Assembly (NCBI GenBank): GCA_934729465.1
Contig: CAKVEP010000006.1
Coordinates: 35,354-99,353 of the forward strand
DNA: 64,000 bases
Source: an uncultured Eubacteriales bacterium
GTDB lineage: Bacteria > Bacillota > Clostridia > Oscillospirales > Acutalibacteraceae
Direction: 5' to 3'
Shown: positions 52,645-61,555 of the stretch, in pieces
How positions within the stretch are numbered: position 1 is the stretch's first letter
Layout of the letters: each line of letters starts with the position of its first letter
Made by a program: the position numbers and the translations under genes
The notes under the pieces: model-generated
What the model was told of the DNA's origin: nothing
What the model saw: the letters and a program-made list of their open reading frames with translations, nothing else
Database searches by the model: none

Positions 52645-53673
52645 TTACTCTATATCCAGAATTTTCCCCAACATTGTTTCCAAACTTGTTGCGAAATATT
52701 CCAGCTTAGTTACCAGACTTGAATAATCCATCCTTGTTGGACCTATCAGACCTATTGCCCCGGACCTATTGCCCACTTTGTACCTAGTGACTATAACACT
52801 TGAATTTTTTAGTTCCGGATATTTTATTTCATTTCCTATAAATATATTAATTCCTCTGTCTTTAGAAAGCATGAGGTCTAATATACTTTCCCTTTTATCC
52901 AAAAAACTAAATATCTTTATAATGTTATCGGTTCCCATCTCCGGTATTGAGAGAAGATTTGTTTTTCCTCCGAGCTTTATATTAGCGTTGTAAGCCTCAT
53001 TCGACGCTTCTATCACCGCATTTATAACCGGTGCCATAAGTAGTGATATCTCACTTTTATAATCTGCCACCATGTTCATAAGCTCAAATTTAACATCTGT
53101 TAATAGTTTGCCATGAAGCTTTTCTTTAAGTACTCCCCTAAATATTTTTAAAAGTTCAGGCGTCACATCATAATTACATCTAAACAATCTATTTTTTATC
53201 ATACCGGTCGACGTCATCAACACAACCATTACACTACGTTTCCCTGTCTGCACAAACTGTATATCACGTATTCTTGCGTCATCCCCGGGAGGCGTTGTAA
53301 AAATAGCTGTAAATTTAGTCATATTAGCAAGGGCTTGAGAGGCTTCCTTAATAAGATGCTCTGGGTCATCCGACGACAGTGAAAATATATTATCTATAAA
53401 ATCCTTTTCCTTCTGCGTTAAGGGCTTGCCTCTAACCATGTTATTCACATACACCCTATATCCTTCATTAGAAGGAATTCTTCCGGCAGAAGTGTGAGGC
53501 TGTTTCAAAAGGTTCATTTCAACAAGATTAGCCATCTCGTTTCTTACGGTTGCTGGAGATACGGTAATATCCAAATTGCTGCACACCGTTTTTGAACCCA
53601 CAGGCTCTCCGGTTTTTATATACATTTCTACTATTGCGGACAATATTTTTAATTTTCGTTCTCCTAGTTTCAT
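52645..53673 (-). CDS. hrcA: Heat-inducible transcription repressor HrcA
   Basis: This repressor binds CIRCE and is kept active by GroEL. The N-terminal winged helix contains VGSKTVCSNLDITVSPATVRNEMA in pieces typical of the family, then HTSAGRIPSNEGYRVYVN and a GAF-like core. I use the ATG at 53673 after GAGGTG (342 residues); an upstream extension would run into CIRCE. It is first of the hrcA-grpE-dnaK-dnaJ operon and so autoregulated. Confidence 0.96.
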   Translation of the reverse strand: MKLGERKLKILSAIVEMYIKTGEPVGSKTVCSNLDITVSPATVRNEMANLVEMNLLKQPHTSAGRIPSNEGYRVYVNNMVRGKPLTQKEKDFIDNIFSLSSDDPEHLIKEASQALANMTKFTAIFTTPPGDDARIRDIQFVQTGKRSVMVVLMTSTGMIKNRLFRCNYDVTPELLKIFRGVLKEKLHGKLLTDVKFELMNMVADYKSEISLLMAPVINAVIEASNEAYNANIKLGGKTNLLSIPEMGTDNIIKIFSFLDKRESILDLMLSKDRGINIFIGNEIKYPELKNSSVIVTRYKVGNRSGAIGLIGPTRMDYSSLVTKLEYFATSLETMLGKILDIE

Positions 53674-53699
53674 CTTATTCACCTCGTTGTCCGACCTCG

Positions 53700-53726
53700 T
53701 TAGCACTCTTACTCCTCGAGTGCTAA
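53700..53726 (-). promoter_or_regulatory. CIRCE operator
   Basis: TTAGCACTC, nine bases, GAGTGCTAA: the exact consensus inverted repeat bound by HrcA, located between the promoter and hrcA. Confidence 0.98.
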
Positions 53727-53733
53727 CAGTTAT

Positions 53734-53762
53734 AATTTATCACCTTTTTTATCACTTGTCAA
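53734..53762 (-). promoter_or_regulatory. Promoter of the hrcA operon
   Basis: On the minus strand perfect TTGACA, a 17-base spacer and TAAATT lie just upstream of CIRCE, as expected for a vegetative promoter repressed by HrcA. Confidence 0.8.
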
Positions 53763-53891
53763 GACCTTTTTCAAAATTTTTTTTAAAAAATTTTTCCATT
53801 TTTCTTTCCCCATTATTGTTTCCTATTTTATTTGAGTTTATAATTATTTTTATAATATAAATTATCTTTAATAAGAAAGGCTGAATATTTT

Positions 53892-54311
53892 ATGATAATA
53901 ATGGCTGTGGATTTAGGCTTAGCCCGCACCGGACTTGCTATTTGTGATAAATTTGAAATGCTTTCTTCTCCTCTTTGTGTTATATGCGAAAGACGAAAAG
54001 AAATCTTAATCCAAAAAATAAACGATTACGCAAAAGAAAATTGCTGTGAGTTAATCGTGGTCGGACTTCCCAAAAACATGGACGGCTCAGAAGGTGAAAG
54101 TGCAATACGTGCTCGTGAATTCGCAAAAGAGCTTAAAGAAAAAAGTAACATTAATGTTGATATGTGGGACGAAAGATGTACAACCGTAAATGCTCACAAT
54201 TATCTTAACATCACCAACACATGCGGAAAAAAACGGAAACAGGTTATTGACTCTGTTTCCGCAACTATAATCCTTGAAGATTATCTAAAATTCAGAAAAA
54301 CTAAGGCTTAA
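53892..54311 (+). CDS. ruvX: YqgF/RuvX family Holliday junction resolvase-like protein
   Basis: This RNase H-fold protein is implicated in pre-16S rRNA processing. It has 139 residues with IIMAVDLGLARTGLAICD at the N-terminus, VVGLPKNMDGSEG, the WDERCTT motif and a final acidic DSVSATIILEDYL. ATG 53892 or 53901 could start it. Its stop overlaps the converging ApbE-like gene by four bases. In Firmicutes it is usually beside ireB, which lies about 1.2 kb away on the other strand. Confidence 0.94.
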   Translation: MIIMAVDLGLARTGLAICDKFEMLSSPLCVICERRKEILIQKINDYAKENCCELIVVGLPKNMDGSEGESAIRAREFAKELKEKSNINVDMWDERCTTVNAHNYLNITNTCGKKRKQVIDSVSATIILEDYLKFRKTKA

Positions 54312-55369
54312 TTAATTAAATTGTAATCCTTATTTATAATCACAAAGTTATCTTTTATATTATCAGTTACACTCACTTTTTTATCTTTATATACAAAAAT
54401 TGCCCCCGCATTATAAAAATCAAGTATTTCTTTGCTTTCATATTTATCCAACACACCACACACATACCCCAAACAATTGGCAATTACGGCATCCTTGTGA
54501 TAAATCGTTACCGATGATATGTTATTGTTCGTTGGATATCCTGTTCTTAAATCTATAATTTTGTTTCTGACAGTCGATGAATTACCGCTATCGGAAACCT
54601 CGTTCATTATCGTGGACAAGCTCCCTTCGGTAGTCTTAAGGAAAGCAAATTCAACTTGCTCATTTTTATTCGGTTGCCTGTCCTTAACAGATAGCTTCCA
54701 ACATTTATTATCAGGCTTCGCTCCATATACACTTGTTGTGTTCCCCACAGACACAATCGCACCATCTGCGTCGCTTTTCCTATACACATCCATAATTAAA
54801 TCATTTACCGCTCCTTCTTTGATACAGTCAAGGTCTATTTTAGAATGTTTATCATCTAGTTTTATTCTGTTAACGTCGTGATTTATCTTTATATAATTGT
54901 AATCTATATTTTTTAAAGCCTCTTTCACGTTTTCATCATTAAATTTAACATTCTTAATTCCTAATTTCCATAAGTCCATTAAAATTCCCGAAGTTATGTC
55001 AAACGTGGATTTACTCATCCTACTAACTTCAATACATTTATCTACCAAATTTATTATTCGTTCATCACATCTTATCCACTTTTTATTTTCGCCTTCGTTT
55101 ATTTTTTTGATTTGAGAATTTTTATCTCTACTAGATATTTTCGTGTTAAATTTTATGGCTTGTGTCTTAGCATCAGCAATAATCTTCTCTGCGCTGTTTC
55201 CATACACAGTTTGATATACTTGCTTATTTTCCAGTTCAAAAGAATCTATAAAATTTTTATCCTTTTGCTCTATTTGTGTGTACACCGCTATAACCGAGAA
55301 TATTACCAAAATTAATGCTGTGAATATGGGAATGTATATTTTTGTTGCTATCTTATCTGCCTTTTTCAT
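54308..55369 (-). CDS. Divergent ApbE-like (FAD:protein FMN transferase family) protein
   Basis: The 353 residues have an N-terminal membrane anchor (about 11-32) and an extracytoplasmic ApbE-like domain. Family landmarks are recognisable but altered. IDLDCIKEGAVND stands where the family has D-L-G-G-I-A-K-G. VSVGNTTSVYG replaces the V-x-G-G-N loop. IDLRTGYPTNN is well conserved. IANCLG stands where T-A-D-A-L is usual, so a metal-binding Asp is missing. FMN transfer may be lost or changed. No Rnf or Nqr target gene is in the window. Its end overlaps ruvX. Confidence 0.75.
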   Translation of the reverse strand: MKKADKIATKIYIPIFTALILVIFSVIAVYTQIEQKDKNFIDSFELENKQVYQTVYGNSAEKIIADAKTQAIKFNTKISSRDKNSQIKKINEGENKKWIRCDERIINLVDKCIEVSRMSKSTFDITSGILMDLWKLGIKNVKFNDENVKEALKNIDYNYIKINHDVNRIKLDDKHSKIDLDCIKEGAVNDLIMDVYRKSDADGAIVSVGNTTSVYGAKPDNKCWKLSVKDRQPNKNEQVEFAFLKTTEGSLSTIMNEVSDSGNSSTVRNKIIDLRTGYPTNNNISSVTIYHKDAVIANCLGYVCGVLDKYESKEILDFYNAGAIFVYKDKKVSVTDNIKDNFVIINKDYNLIN

Positions 55370-55460
55370 ACTTTCATCTCTTTCCTTGCTTTTAGGTTAT
55401 CATACATTCCATTTTATTATTCATAATATTAAATTTTTAGTAATAATTTGTTGCAAAAAT

Positions 55461-55490
55461 AAAAAGCCGATTTTTATTTCGGCTTTTTTA
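55461..55490. terminator. Terminator of ireB (bidirectional)
   Basis: AAAAAGCCGA and TCGGCTTTTT form a perfect stem around a short T/A loop, between ireB and the upstream region of the ApbE-like gene. Confidence 0.85.
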
Positions 55491-55502
55491 TGTTAATATT
55501 AA

Positions 55503-55748
55503 TTAATTGCTTAAATAAAATTTAATAAGGGTTTGCAGAAGCTCGTCCCTATCCACTTTCCGAATAAGATTTCTTGCATTGTTATGAGTGGTTATGTAAG
55601 TGGGGTCTTCAGAAAGTATATATCCCACTATTTGATTTATTGGATTATACCCCTTCTCTGCCAGAGAATCATATACGGTTGTAAGCATTACCTTAATATC
55701 CGTTTCCTTATCTGAACCTATAGAAAACGTCATTGTTTTATCGAACAT
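55503..55748 (-). CDS. ireB: IreB family regulatory phosphoprotein
   Basis: This 81-residue protein is almost fully conserved with the UPF0297/YrzL family: DKTMTFSIGSDKE, VYDSLAEKGYNPINQIVGY, LSEDPTYITTHNNARNLIRK and a C-terminal DRDELLQ. The Thr pair in the N-terminal region is phosphorylated by the PASTA kinase IreK in enterococci, affecting cephalosporin resistance. It is monocistronic with its own terminator. Confidence 0.96.
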   Translation of the reverse strand: MFDKTMTFSIGSDKETDIKVMLTTVYDSLAEKGYNPINQIVGYILSEDPTYITTHNNARNLIRKVDRDELLQTLIKFYLSN

Positions 55749-55822
55749 AAATATACCCCTCCGTTTCGTTTTTATTATACATGATTTCGACTATTTTTAC
55801 AACAGGTAAAAATATTATAATT

Positions 55823-56272
55823 TTACAAAATTATTTGTATTAAATCCTTAATTGCTTGTATAGCTAAGAAATACACATTTTTACCAAATCCTGTTATCTG
55901 TCCCACGCACACATCTGCTATCACCGATTTTTTCCTAAACTCTTCCCTTGCGTATATGTTAGACATATGCACCTCTACAAAAGGAAGTCTGATACACGCA
56001 ATCGCATCTCTTATTGCATAGCTATAGTGGGTTAGTGCGCCCGCATTTATTATTACTCCATCAAACTCATTTTTTGCAGAATGTATTTTATCTATCAGCG
56101 AACCCTCCCAATTTGATTGGTACACCTCGCATGTAAATCCGTTATTCTCCGCACACTCAATAATTTGTATTTTTATGCTTTCTGCTGTTTCATCTCCGTA
56201 AATTCCTTTTTCTCGAATCCCTATCATGTCCAAGTTTGGTCCTAAAAGAACTAAAAGTCTTTTCTTTTTCAT
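55823..56272 (-). CDS. aroQ: 3-dehydroquinate dehydratase, type II
   Basis: This enzyme catalyses the third step of the shikimate pathway. GPNLDMIGIREKGIYG holds the catalytic Tyr, INAGALTHYSYAIRDAI the Asn and His region, and VEVHMSN the second His. I use the ATG at 56272 after GGTGATAA (149 residues). The dodecameric family normally has G-P-N-L-N, here G-P-N-L-D. No other aro gene is in the window. It follows the yqeG gene and is probably cotranscribed. Confidence 0.94.
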   Translation of the reverse strand: MKKKRLLVLLGPNLDMIGIREKGIYGDETAESIKIQIIECAENNGFTCEVYQSNWEGSLIDKIHSAKNEFDGVIINAGALTHYSYAIRDAIACIRLPFVEVHMSNIYAREEFRKKSVIADVCVGQITGFGKNVYFLAIQAIKDLIQIIL

Positions 56273-56318
56273 TATATTATCACCGTCTAATCCCACAATA
56301 TTTATTATCCGTATATCT

Positions 56319-56798
56319 TTATTTTATCTTTTTTCTTATTGACTTTTCAAGCTTTCTTTTTACTCTCATCATAAAACCTTTAGCACTTCCTGTCGGCTCA
56401 ACAAGTATCGACTTCATACCGCACAAATTAGCTCCTAAAATGTCTGTAAAAATCTGGTCTCCTACCACTACCACTTCATTTGTCTTACACTTCATATTTC
56501 TAGCCGCTCTAATAAGACCAACCGGAATTGGCTTTAAGCCTACTGTTATATATGGTACTTTCAGATACTTTGCAAAAGGTTCAACTCTATCTTTAAAATT
56601 ATTCGACACTATTATTATTTTTTTACCGCTTTCCTCTAATCTCCTTATCCACGCATTCACGCCTTCAAAAGGCTCTTGCGAACCATGGTTTGCTAAAGTT
56701 TCGTCCACATCCAATATTATACCCTTAACATTCATTTCGTTTATCATTTTTATTGATATGTCTGTAACCTTTTCCACCGCTTTTGTGGGAATAAACAA
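56319..56798 (-). CDS. yqeG: YqeG family HAD-type phosphatase
   Basis: This HAD subfamily IIIA protein has 159 residues: GIILDVDETLANH (nucleophile Asp and Asp+2), IIIVSNNFKDR, LKPIPVGLIRAA and VVVGDQIFTDILGAN. The substrate is not established. In Bacillus it is next to the GTPase gene yqeH and aroE, so its place beside aroQ keeps a shikimate link. The probable TTG start is immediately behind a G-rich ribosome binding site. Confidence 0.92.
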   Translation of the reverse strand: MFIPTKAVEKVTDISIKMINEMNVKGIILDVDETLANHGSQEPFEGVNAWIRRLEESGKKIIIVSNNFKDRVEPFAKYLKVPYITVGLKPIPVGLIRAARNMKCKTNEVVVVGDQIFTDILGANLCGMKSILVEPTGSAKGFMMRVKRKLEKSIRKKIK

Positions 56799-56821
56799 CT
56801 CCCTCCCCCCCTTTTATATAT

Positions 56822-56858
56822 AAAATTAAGAGGCTAACTTAAACTTAAGTTACCTCTC
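56822..56858 (-). terminator. Terminator of rpsU
   Basis: On the minus strand GAGGTAACTTAA and TTAAGTTAGCCTC form a stem with one bulge, followed by TTAATTTTA. Confidence 0.7.
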
Positions 56859-56881
56859 TAAATTAAAATCTAATAAATATA

Positions 56882-57076
56882 TTAGCCCATTCTTCTTGAC
56901 GACATATGGTTGCGTCTTCGAGCTTCTTTAGATTTCTTTTTACGCCTCACGGAGGGCTTTTCATACGCTTCTCTTTTTCTAACTTCCTGAATAACGCCAT
57001 CTCTAGAGCATTTTCTCTTAAAAGTTAAAAGAGCTTTTTCAAGAGTCTCACCTTGCTTAACTATAACTTCAGCCAT
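56882..57076 (-). CDS. rpsU: 30S ribosomal protein S21
   Basis: A 64-residue, strongly basic ribosomal protein: EVIVKQGETLEKALLTFKRK at the start, then KREAYEKPSVRRKKK and a final RRNHMSSRRMG. GGAGG is upstream of the ATG. It is monocistronic between its promoter and terminator. Confidence 0.96.
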   Translation of the reverse strand: MAEVIVKQGETLEKALLTFKRKCSRDGVIQEVRKREAYEKPSVRRKKKSKEARRRNHMSSRRMG

Positions 57077-57140
57077 TAATTTCCCTCCTATCCGCCTTCA
57101 AACAAAACTAAAAATATGTCGTATTCACGGCACACATGCT

Positions 57141-57170
57141 ATTATACATTAGTAATATCCATGATGTCAA
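57141..57170 (-). promoter_or_regulatory. Promoter of rpsU
   Basis: On the minus strand perfect TTGACA, an 18-base spacer and perfect TATAAT lie about 65 bases before the S21 start. Confidence 0.85.
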
Positions 57171-57363
57171 TAGTAATATTGCTTAAAATCGATAATTTTT
57201 TACATAATTATTATTGCGCATACTATCCTATTATGATAATATAATGTACAGATACTACCATTAGTTTTATATATATTATTAATCTACACAATTTTCTGTG
57301 TTATATTCACCTATACATATTAACTAATGTGTATCTAATATATATTATATGTAAATTTATTTA
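57171..57363. other. AT-rich gap upstream of ddl
   Basis: With the rpsU promoter this is a 300-base gene-free stretch. It holds several TATAAT-like words (for example TAATATAAT near 57237), one of which should be the ddl promoter, but none has a clear -35 box. No hairpin or small ORF is convincing. Confidence 0.35.
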
Positions 57364-57380
57364 AAGGTGATGTTTTTAAC

Positions 57381-58451
57381 ATGTCAAAAAAGAAAATAGC
57401 AATATTGTTTGGTGGAGTATCCTCAGAACACGAAGTTTCAAGAATATCTGCAAGCTCCATAATTGCTAACATTGACGAATCAAAATACGAATTAATATTA
57501 ATTGGTATAACCAAAAGCGGCGAATGGTTTTTATATTCTGGTGACTTGGAAGATATAAAAGACGGTTCTTGGGAAAATCACGAAAATAATAAACGTGCTT
57601 TTATCGTTCCGGACGCCTCCATCGGCGGAATTTTAGTTCTCAATAACGGTAAGTATGAAAAAATCAATATTGATGTTATAATCCCTGTACTTCACGGGAA
57701 AAATGGTGAAGACGGCACTATTCAAGGTTTGTTCCAATTAGCAGGAATTCCTTTTGTTGGATGCGACACAACATCTGCTTCGGGATGTATGGATAAGGTG
57801 TTCACTAACACTATTTTAAGCTATAACAATATCAAAAAACCTAAATTTTACTGGTTTTTCTCATATGACTTTAAAAATAATTCTGACAAATGTATAGAAG
57901 ACACCGACGCTTTCTTTGAAGGAAAATATCCTCTATTCGTAAAGCCTGCTAATGCCGGTTCTTCAGTTGGAGTAAGCAAAGTAAACAACAAGGGAGAGCT
58001 TAAAAAGGCTTTTGAGTTGGCAATTAACGAAGACAATAAAATCGTTATCGAGCAGGGTATTATTGGTCAAGAAGTTGAATGTGCTATTTTAGGGAACAGT
58101 GACCCTATAGCTTCTTTTGTTGGAGAAATAGCCGCATCTGCTGATTTTTACGACTATGAAGATAAATACATTAACGGTACTTCTAAACTTTATATTCCCG
58201 CTCATATCCCAGAAAATGTTGCTGAGGAGATACGTAAAACAGCAATAAAAGCATTTAAAATTATGGGCTGCAAAGGTCTCTCCAGAGTGGACTTCTTTGT
58301 TGAAAAAGGAACAAATAAAGTGTTTTTAAATGAAATCAACACTTTCCCCGGTTTTACTTCTATTAGTATGTATCCTAAGTTAATGGAACATTTCGGCATA
58401 AATTTTAAAACGTTAATCGATAAACTTATAGACTTATCTTTGGAAAAATAA
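57381..58451 (+). CDS. ddl: D-alanine--D-alanine ligase family protein
   Basis: This ATP-grasp ligase joins two D-amino acids for peptidoglycan. The 356 residues include FGGVSSEHEVSRISA, VLHGKNGEDGTIQGLFQLAG, PLFVKPANAGSSVGVSKV, the omega-loop Tyr-Lys in YDYEDKYING and FLNEINTFPGFT. The Tyr-Lys pair fits D-Ala-D-Ala specificity. VanG-like D-Ala-D-Ser ligases share much of the pattern, so specificity is not certain. murI follows after 42 bases, making a D-amino-acid supply pair. Confidence 0.93.
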   Translation: MSKKKIAILFGGVSSEHEVSRISASSIIANIDESKYELILIGITKSGEWFLYSGDLEDIKDGSWENHENNKRAFIVPDASIGGILVLNNGKYEKINIDVIIPVLHGKNGEDGTIQGLFQLAGIPFVGCDTTSASGCMDKVFTNTILSYNNIKKPKFYWFFSYDFKNNSDKCIEDTDAFFEGKYPLFVKPANAGSSVGVSKVNNKGELKKAFELAINEDNKIVIEQGIIGQEVECAILGNSDPIASFVGEIAASADFYDYEDKYINGTSKLYIPAHIPENVAEEIRKTAIKAFKIMGCKGLSRVDFFVEKGTNKVFLNEINTFPGFTSISMYPKLMEHFGINFKTLIDKLIDLSLEK

Positions 58452-58493
58452 TATAATATAGATTATATTATTTATCGGAAGGATGATTTTAAA

Positions 58494-59318
58494 ATGCAAA
58501 ATAGTCCAATCGGAGTGTTCGACTCCGGTTTGGGAGGTCTTACGGCTGTCAAGGAAATTTTAAAGATAATGCCTAATGAAGACGTGATTTATTTTGGCGA
58601 TACCGGACGTGTGCCTTATGGGAACAAGAGTGTGGACACCATTTTAAATTACGCTTTACAAGATATTTCTTTTTTAACTTCTATGAATGTAAAATTTATA
58701 GTAATAGCGTGTGGTACTGTTAGTTCGGTAATCCAGTGTAAAAGCAATCTGATTTCAACTCCTTTTACAGGCGTACTTGCTCCAACCTGCGCTGCCGCTG
58801 CTAACGCTACTAAAAACAATAAAATAGGTGTTATAGGAACAACCGCAACTATAAATAGTAATTCATATAAAAAAAATTTGCAGCTTTTAAATCCTAGCGT
58901 CGAGGTATTTCAACAGGATTGTCCTTTATTCGTTCCAATGATTGAAAACGGCTATATCCTTCCCCAAGATAATCTCGTTAAAGAAACTGTTAAAAATCAT
59001 CTTGCTGGCTTAAAACAACATGGTATCGACACTCTTATTTTAGGGTGTACTCATTATCCTATAATTTCTGAGGCTATTCAAAATTTTATGGGAGAAAATG
59101 TGACGTTGATAGACTCCGGGAAAGAAACTGCAAGATATCTAAAAAATACTTTAGAGAAATTAGATTTGCTGACAAATCGAAATACAAAAGGTGATTGTAA
59201 ATTTTTTGTGAGCGATTGTACTGAAAATTTCTCTCGCACAGCAAGTTTGTTTTTAGGTCAAAATATAAGTTCAAACGTTAAAAAAATTGATGTTAGTCAA
59301 TACAGTGTAGTGAGGTGA
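58494..59318 (+). CDS. murI: Glutamate racemase
   Basis: This enzyme supplies D-glutamate for peptidoglycan. FDSGLGGLTAVKEI, YFGDTGRVPYG and the second catalytic Cys in LILGCTHYP are standard. Around the first catalytic Cys the usual A-C-N-T is A-C-G-T (IACGTVSSV), so the Asn next to it is Gly. Its 274 residues are normal. It lies between ddl and the DUF1934-argS pair in one rightward run. Confidence 0.94.
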   Translation: MQNSPIGVFDSGLGGLTAVKEILKIMPNEDVIYFGDTGRVPYGNKSVDTILNYALQDISFLTSMNVKFIVIACGTVSSVIQCKSNLISTPFTGVLAPTCAAAANATKNNKIGVIGTTATINSNSYKKNLQLLNPSVEVFQQDCPLFVPMIENGYILPQDNLVKETVKNHLAGLKQHGIDTLILGCTHYPIISEAIQNFMGENVTLIDSGKETARYLKNTLEKLDLLTNRNTKGDCKFFVSDCTENFSRTASLFLGQNISSNVKKIDVSQYSVVR

Positions 59319-59325
59319 CATTTAT

Positions 59326-59766
59326 ATGGATGAAAATTATATTATATCAATTATCGGTCGACAAGTTATCGACGATGAGGAAAGTGAAGTTAAAGTCACA
59401 ACCCTCGGTTCATACGTTAAAAAAGGTGAAAGCAGGTTTATCGTATATAAGGAATATGACTCTTCTCATGGCTCTAAACCTATAACTTGTATTCTCAAGA
59501 TAGAAAAAGACAATAAGGTTACTTTAACAAAAAGTGGAGCACAAAATTCTAAGCTTATATTGGAATGTAATAAAAGACATATGTGTCACTATGACACCGG
59601 TTTTGGCTCACTGATGATAGGAATATTCACTAATAAAGTCACATGTAATTTATCTGACAGCGGTGGACAACTCGATATTGTGTATTCACTTGATATAAAT
59701 TCCACGTTGACAAGCATAAATGAAATACATATTAATGTAAAGGAGAATGATAAGAAAGATGTCTAA
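59326..59766 (+). CDS. DUF1934 (YwiB-like) beta-barrel protein
   Basis: The 146 residues match the calycin-like DUF1934 family, with a central RFIVYKEYDSS and a C-terminal GGQLDIVYSLDIN. Its function is not known. Genes of this family stand immediately before argS in Bacillus and many Clostridia, exactly as here, where it overlaps the argS start codon region. It starts seven bases after murI. Confidence 0.85.
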   Translation: MDENYIISIIGRQVIDDEESEVKVTTLGSYVKKGESRFIVYKEYDSSHGSKPITCILKIEKDNKVTLTKSGAQNSKLILECNKRHMCHYDTGFGSLMIGIFTNKVTCNLSDSGGQLDIVYSLDINSTLTSINEIHINVKENDKKDV

Positions 59767-61453
59767 GGTGTTAATAAATTTATTTGACAAATTAAAATTA
59801 TGTGTATCAGAAGCTATAAACAAAGCAATTCAAAACGGGAGTTTACCTAATGAAAGCGTCCCAGCATTCTCTATCGAAATTCCTGCCGACAGGTCTCATG
59901 GCGATATTGCTACGAACGCAGCAATGGTGTCTGCAAAAGCGTTCAGAACCGCACCAAGAAAAATCGCTGACTTAATTTTATCTAACATTTCCCTTCCCGA
60001 TGAAATGATTGAAAAGGTTGAAATTGCCGGTCCTGGATTTATAAATTTCTTTGTTAATAAAAATTTTTACTCAAATGTTTTAAAAGAAATTAAAGACCTC
60101 GATGAAGACTACGGAAAAAGTAATTACGGCGAAAATAAAAAGGTTATGGTTGAATTTGTGTCTGCTAACCCAACCGGTCCAATGCATCTCGGAAACGCCA
60201 GAGGAGGCGCTTTAGGCGATTGTTTAGCTTCTGTTTTACAAGCTGCCGGATACGATGTTTGGAGAGAATTCTATATAAACGATGCCGGTAATCAAATAGA
60301 TAAATTCGGCTTATCCTTAGACGTGAGATACAAGCAAATATGGCTCGGCGAAGACGCTGTTGAACTACCTGAAGACAGTTATCACGGTGACGACATAAAG
60401 GATTTAGCTAAACAATTTTCAGATAAATACGGTAAATCTTTTATGGATGTTGATGAAACCGAAAGAAGAAATGCTTTAGTAAATTTCGCACTTCCTAAAA
60501 ATATCGAACGCATGAAATACGACATGGAACGCTACAAAATTAAATATGACGAATGGTTCCACGAAAAATCTTTGCATGAAAACGGCGAAATTATGGAGGT
60601 TGTAAACGAGCTTTCAAAGAGAGGCTTAACTTACAATTCTGACGGCGCAGTTTGGTATAAGGCTACCGCCAGAGGAGCTGAAAAAGACGAAGTTTTAATA
60701 AGGAAAAACGGTGTTCCAACCTATTTTGTTGCTGATATCGCTTATCACAGAAATAAATTTATAAAGCGTAATTTCGACATTTGTATTGACCTTTGGGGCT
60801 CCGACCATCATGGTCATGTCGCAAGAATGAAGGATGCTATGGACGCTATTGGTATAGACAGCAATCGCCTTGAGATACTTCTATTCCAATTTGTAAGGCT
60901 TGTACAAAATGGTGAAATCGTGCGTATGAGTAAGCGTACCGGAAAGGCTATCCAGCTTGCTGACCTTCTTGATGAAGTTAATTCTGATGCCGCTAGATTT
61001 TTGTTCAATATGCGTGAAGCAAATTCTGTTATGGACTTCGATTTAGACCTTGCTATTAAACAAGATTCTCAAAACCCTGTATATTATGTACAATATGCAC
61101 ACGCTAGAATTTGTAGTATATTTACATCGCTGCCTGAAGAAGTGTTAAAAAAATATAACTCTTCTATTCCAGATTTGTCACTGCTGGACAAAGCAGAAGA
61201 AATAGATTTAATAAATCACTTGTCTTTGTACACAAACGAAATAATCCAAGCGGCAAAAGATTTGGACCCAACCAGAATAACTCGCTATGTTATCTCTGCC
61301 GCAAACTTATTCCATAAATTTTACAATTCTTGCAGGGTTCGTTGCGAAGATGAAAATTTAATGAACTCAAGACTATATTTATGTGATTGCGTAAGAATCG
61401 TAATTAGAAATGTTTTAAAGATGTTCAAAATATCAGTTCCCGAAAAAATGTAA
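59759..61453 (+). CDS. argS: Arginyl-tRNA synthetase
   Basis: This class I synthetase charges tRNA-Arg. It has the N-terminal Add-1 domain, SANPTGPMHLGNARGGALGD with the HIGH-like HLGN, and the catalytic core with DLWGSDHHGHVARM. A KMSKS-like MSKRTGKA and a C-terminal anticodon-binding helical domain ending FKISVPEKM follow. I use the ATG at 59759 (564 residues); the ATG at 59747 sits one base after GGAG and is too close. It overlaps the DUF1934 gene and ends at a terminator. Confidence 0.96.
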   Translation: MSKVLINLFDKLKLCVSEAINKAIQNGSLPNESVPAFSIEIPADRSHGDIATNAAMVSAKAFRTAPRKIADLILSNISLPDEMIEKVEIAGPGFINFFVNKNFYSNVLKEIKDLDEDYGKSNYGENKKVMVEFVSANPTGPMHLGNARGGALGDCLASVLQAAGYDVWREFYINDAGNQIDKFGLSLDVRYKQIWLGEDAVELPEDSYHGDDIKDLAKQFSDKYGKSFMDVDETERRNALVNFALPKNIERMKYDMERYKIKYDEWFHEKSLHENGEIMEVVNELSKRGLTYNSDGAVWYKATARGAEKDEVLIRKNGVPTYFVADIAYHRNKFIKRNFDICIDLWGSDHHGHVARMKDAMDAIGIDSNRLEILLFQFVRLVQNGEIVRMSKRTGKAIQLADLLDEVNSDAARFLFNMREANSVMDFDLDLAIKQDSQNPVYYVQYAHARICSIFTSLPEEVLKKYNSSIPDLSLLDKAEEIDLINHLSLYTNEIIQAAKDLDPTRITRYVISAANLFHKFYNSCRVRCEDENLMNSRLYLCDCVRIVIRNVLKMFKISVPEKM

Positions 61454-61459
61454 TAAAAA

Positions 61460-61491
61460 AACTAGGCAATTTAATTATTGTCTAGTTTTTA
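61460..61491 (+). terminator. Terminator of argS
   Basis: AACTAGGCAAT pairs with ATTGTCTAGTT (one G-T pair) and is followed by a T run. The promoter of the next gene begins at the following base. Confidence 0.85.
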
Positions 61492-61520
61492 TTGACATAT
61501 GAAACAAAAAATGATATTAT
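61492..61520 (+). promoter_or_regulatory. Promoter of the 117-residue orphan gene
   Basis: Perfect TTGACA, a 17-base spacer and TATTAT, with GGAGATG as the ribosome binding site about 30 bases later. Confidence 0.85.
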
Positions 61521-61555
61521 AATTTTGTATTTTATTTGATATAGGAGATGACATC

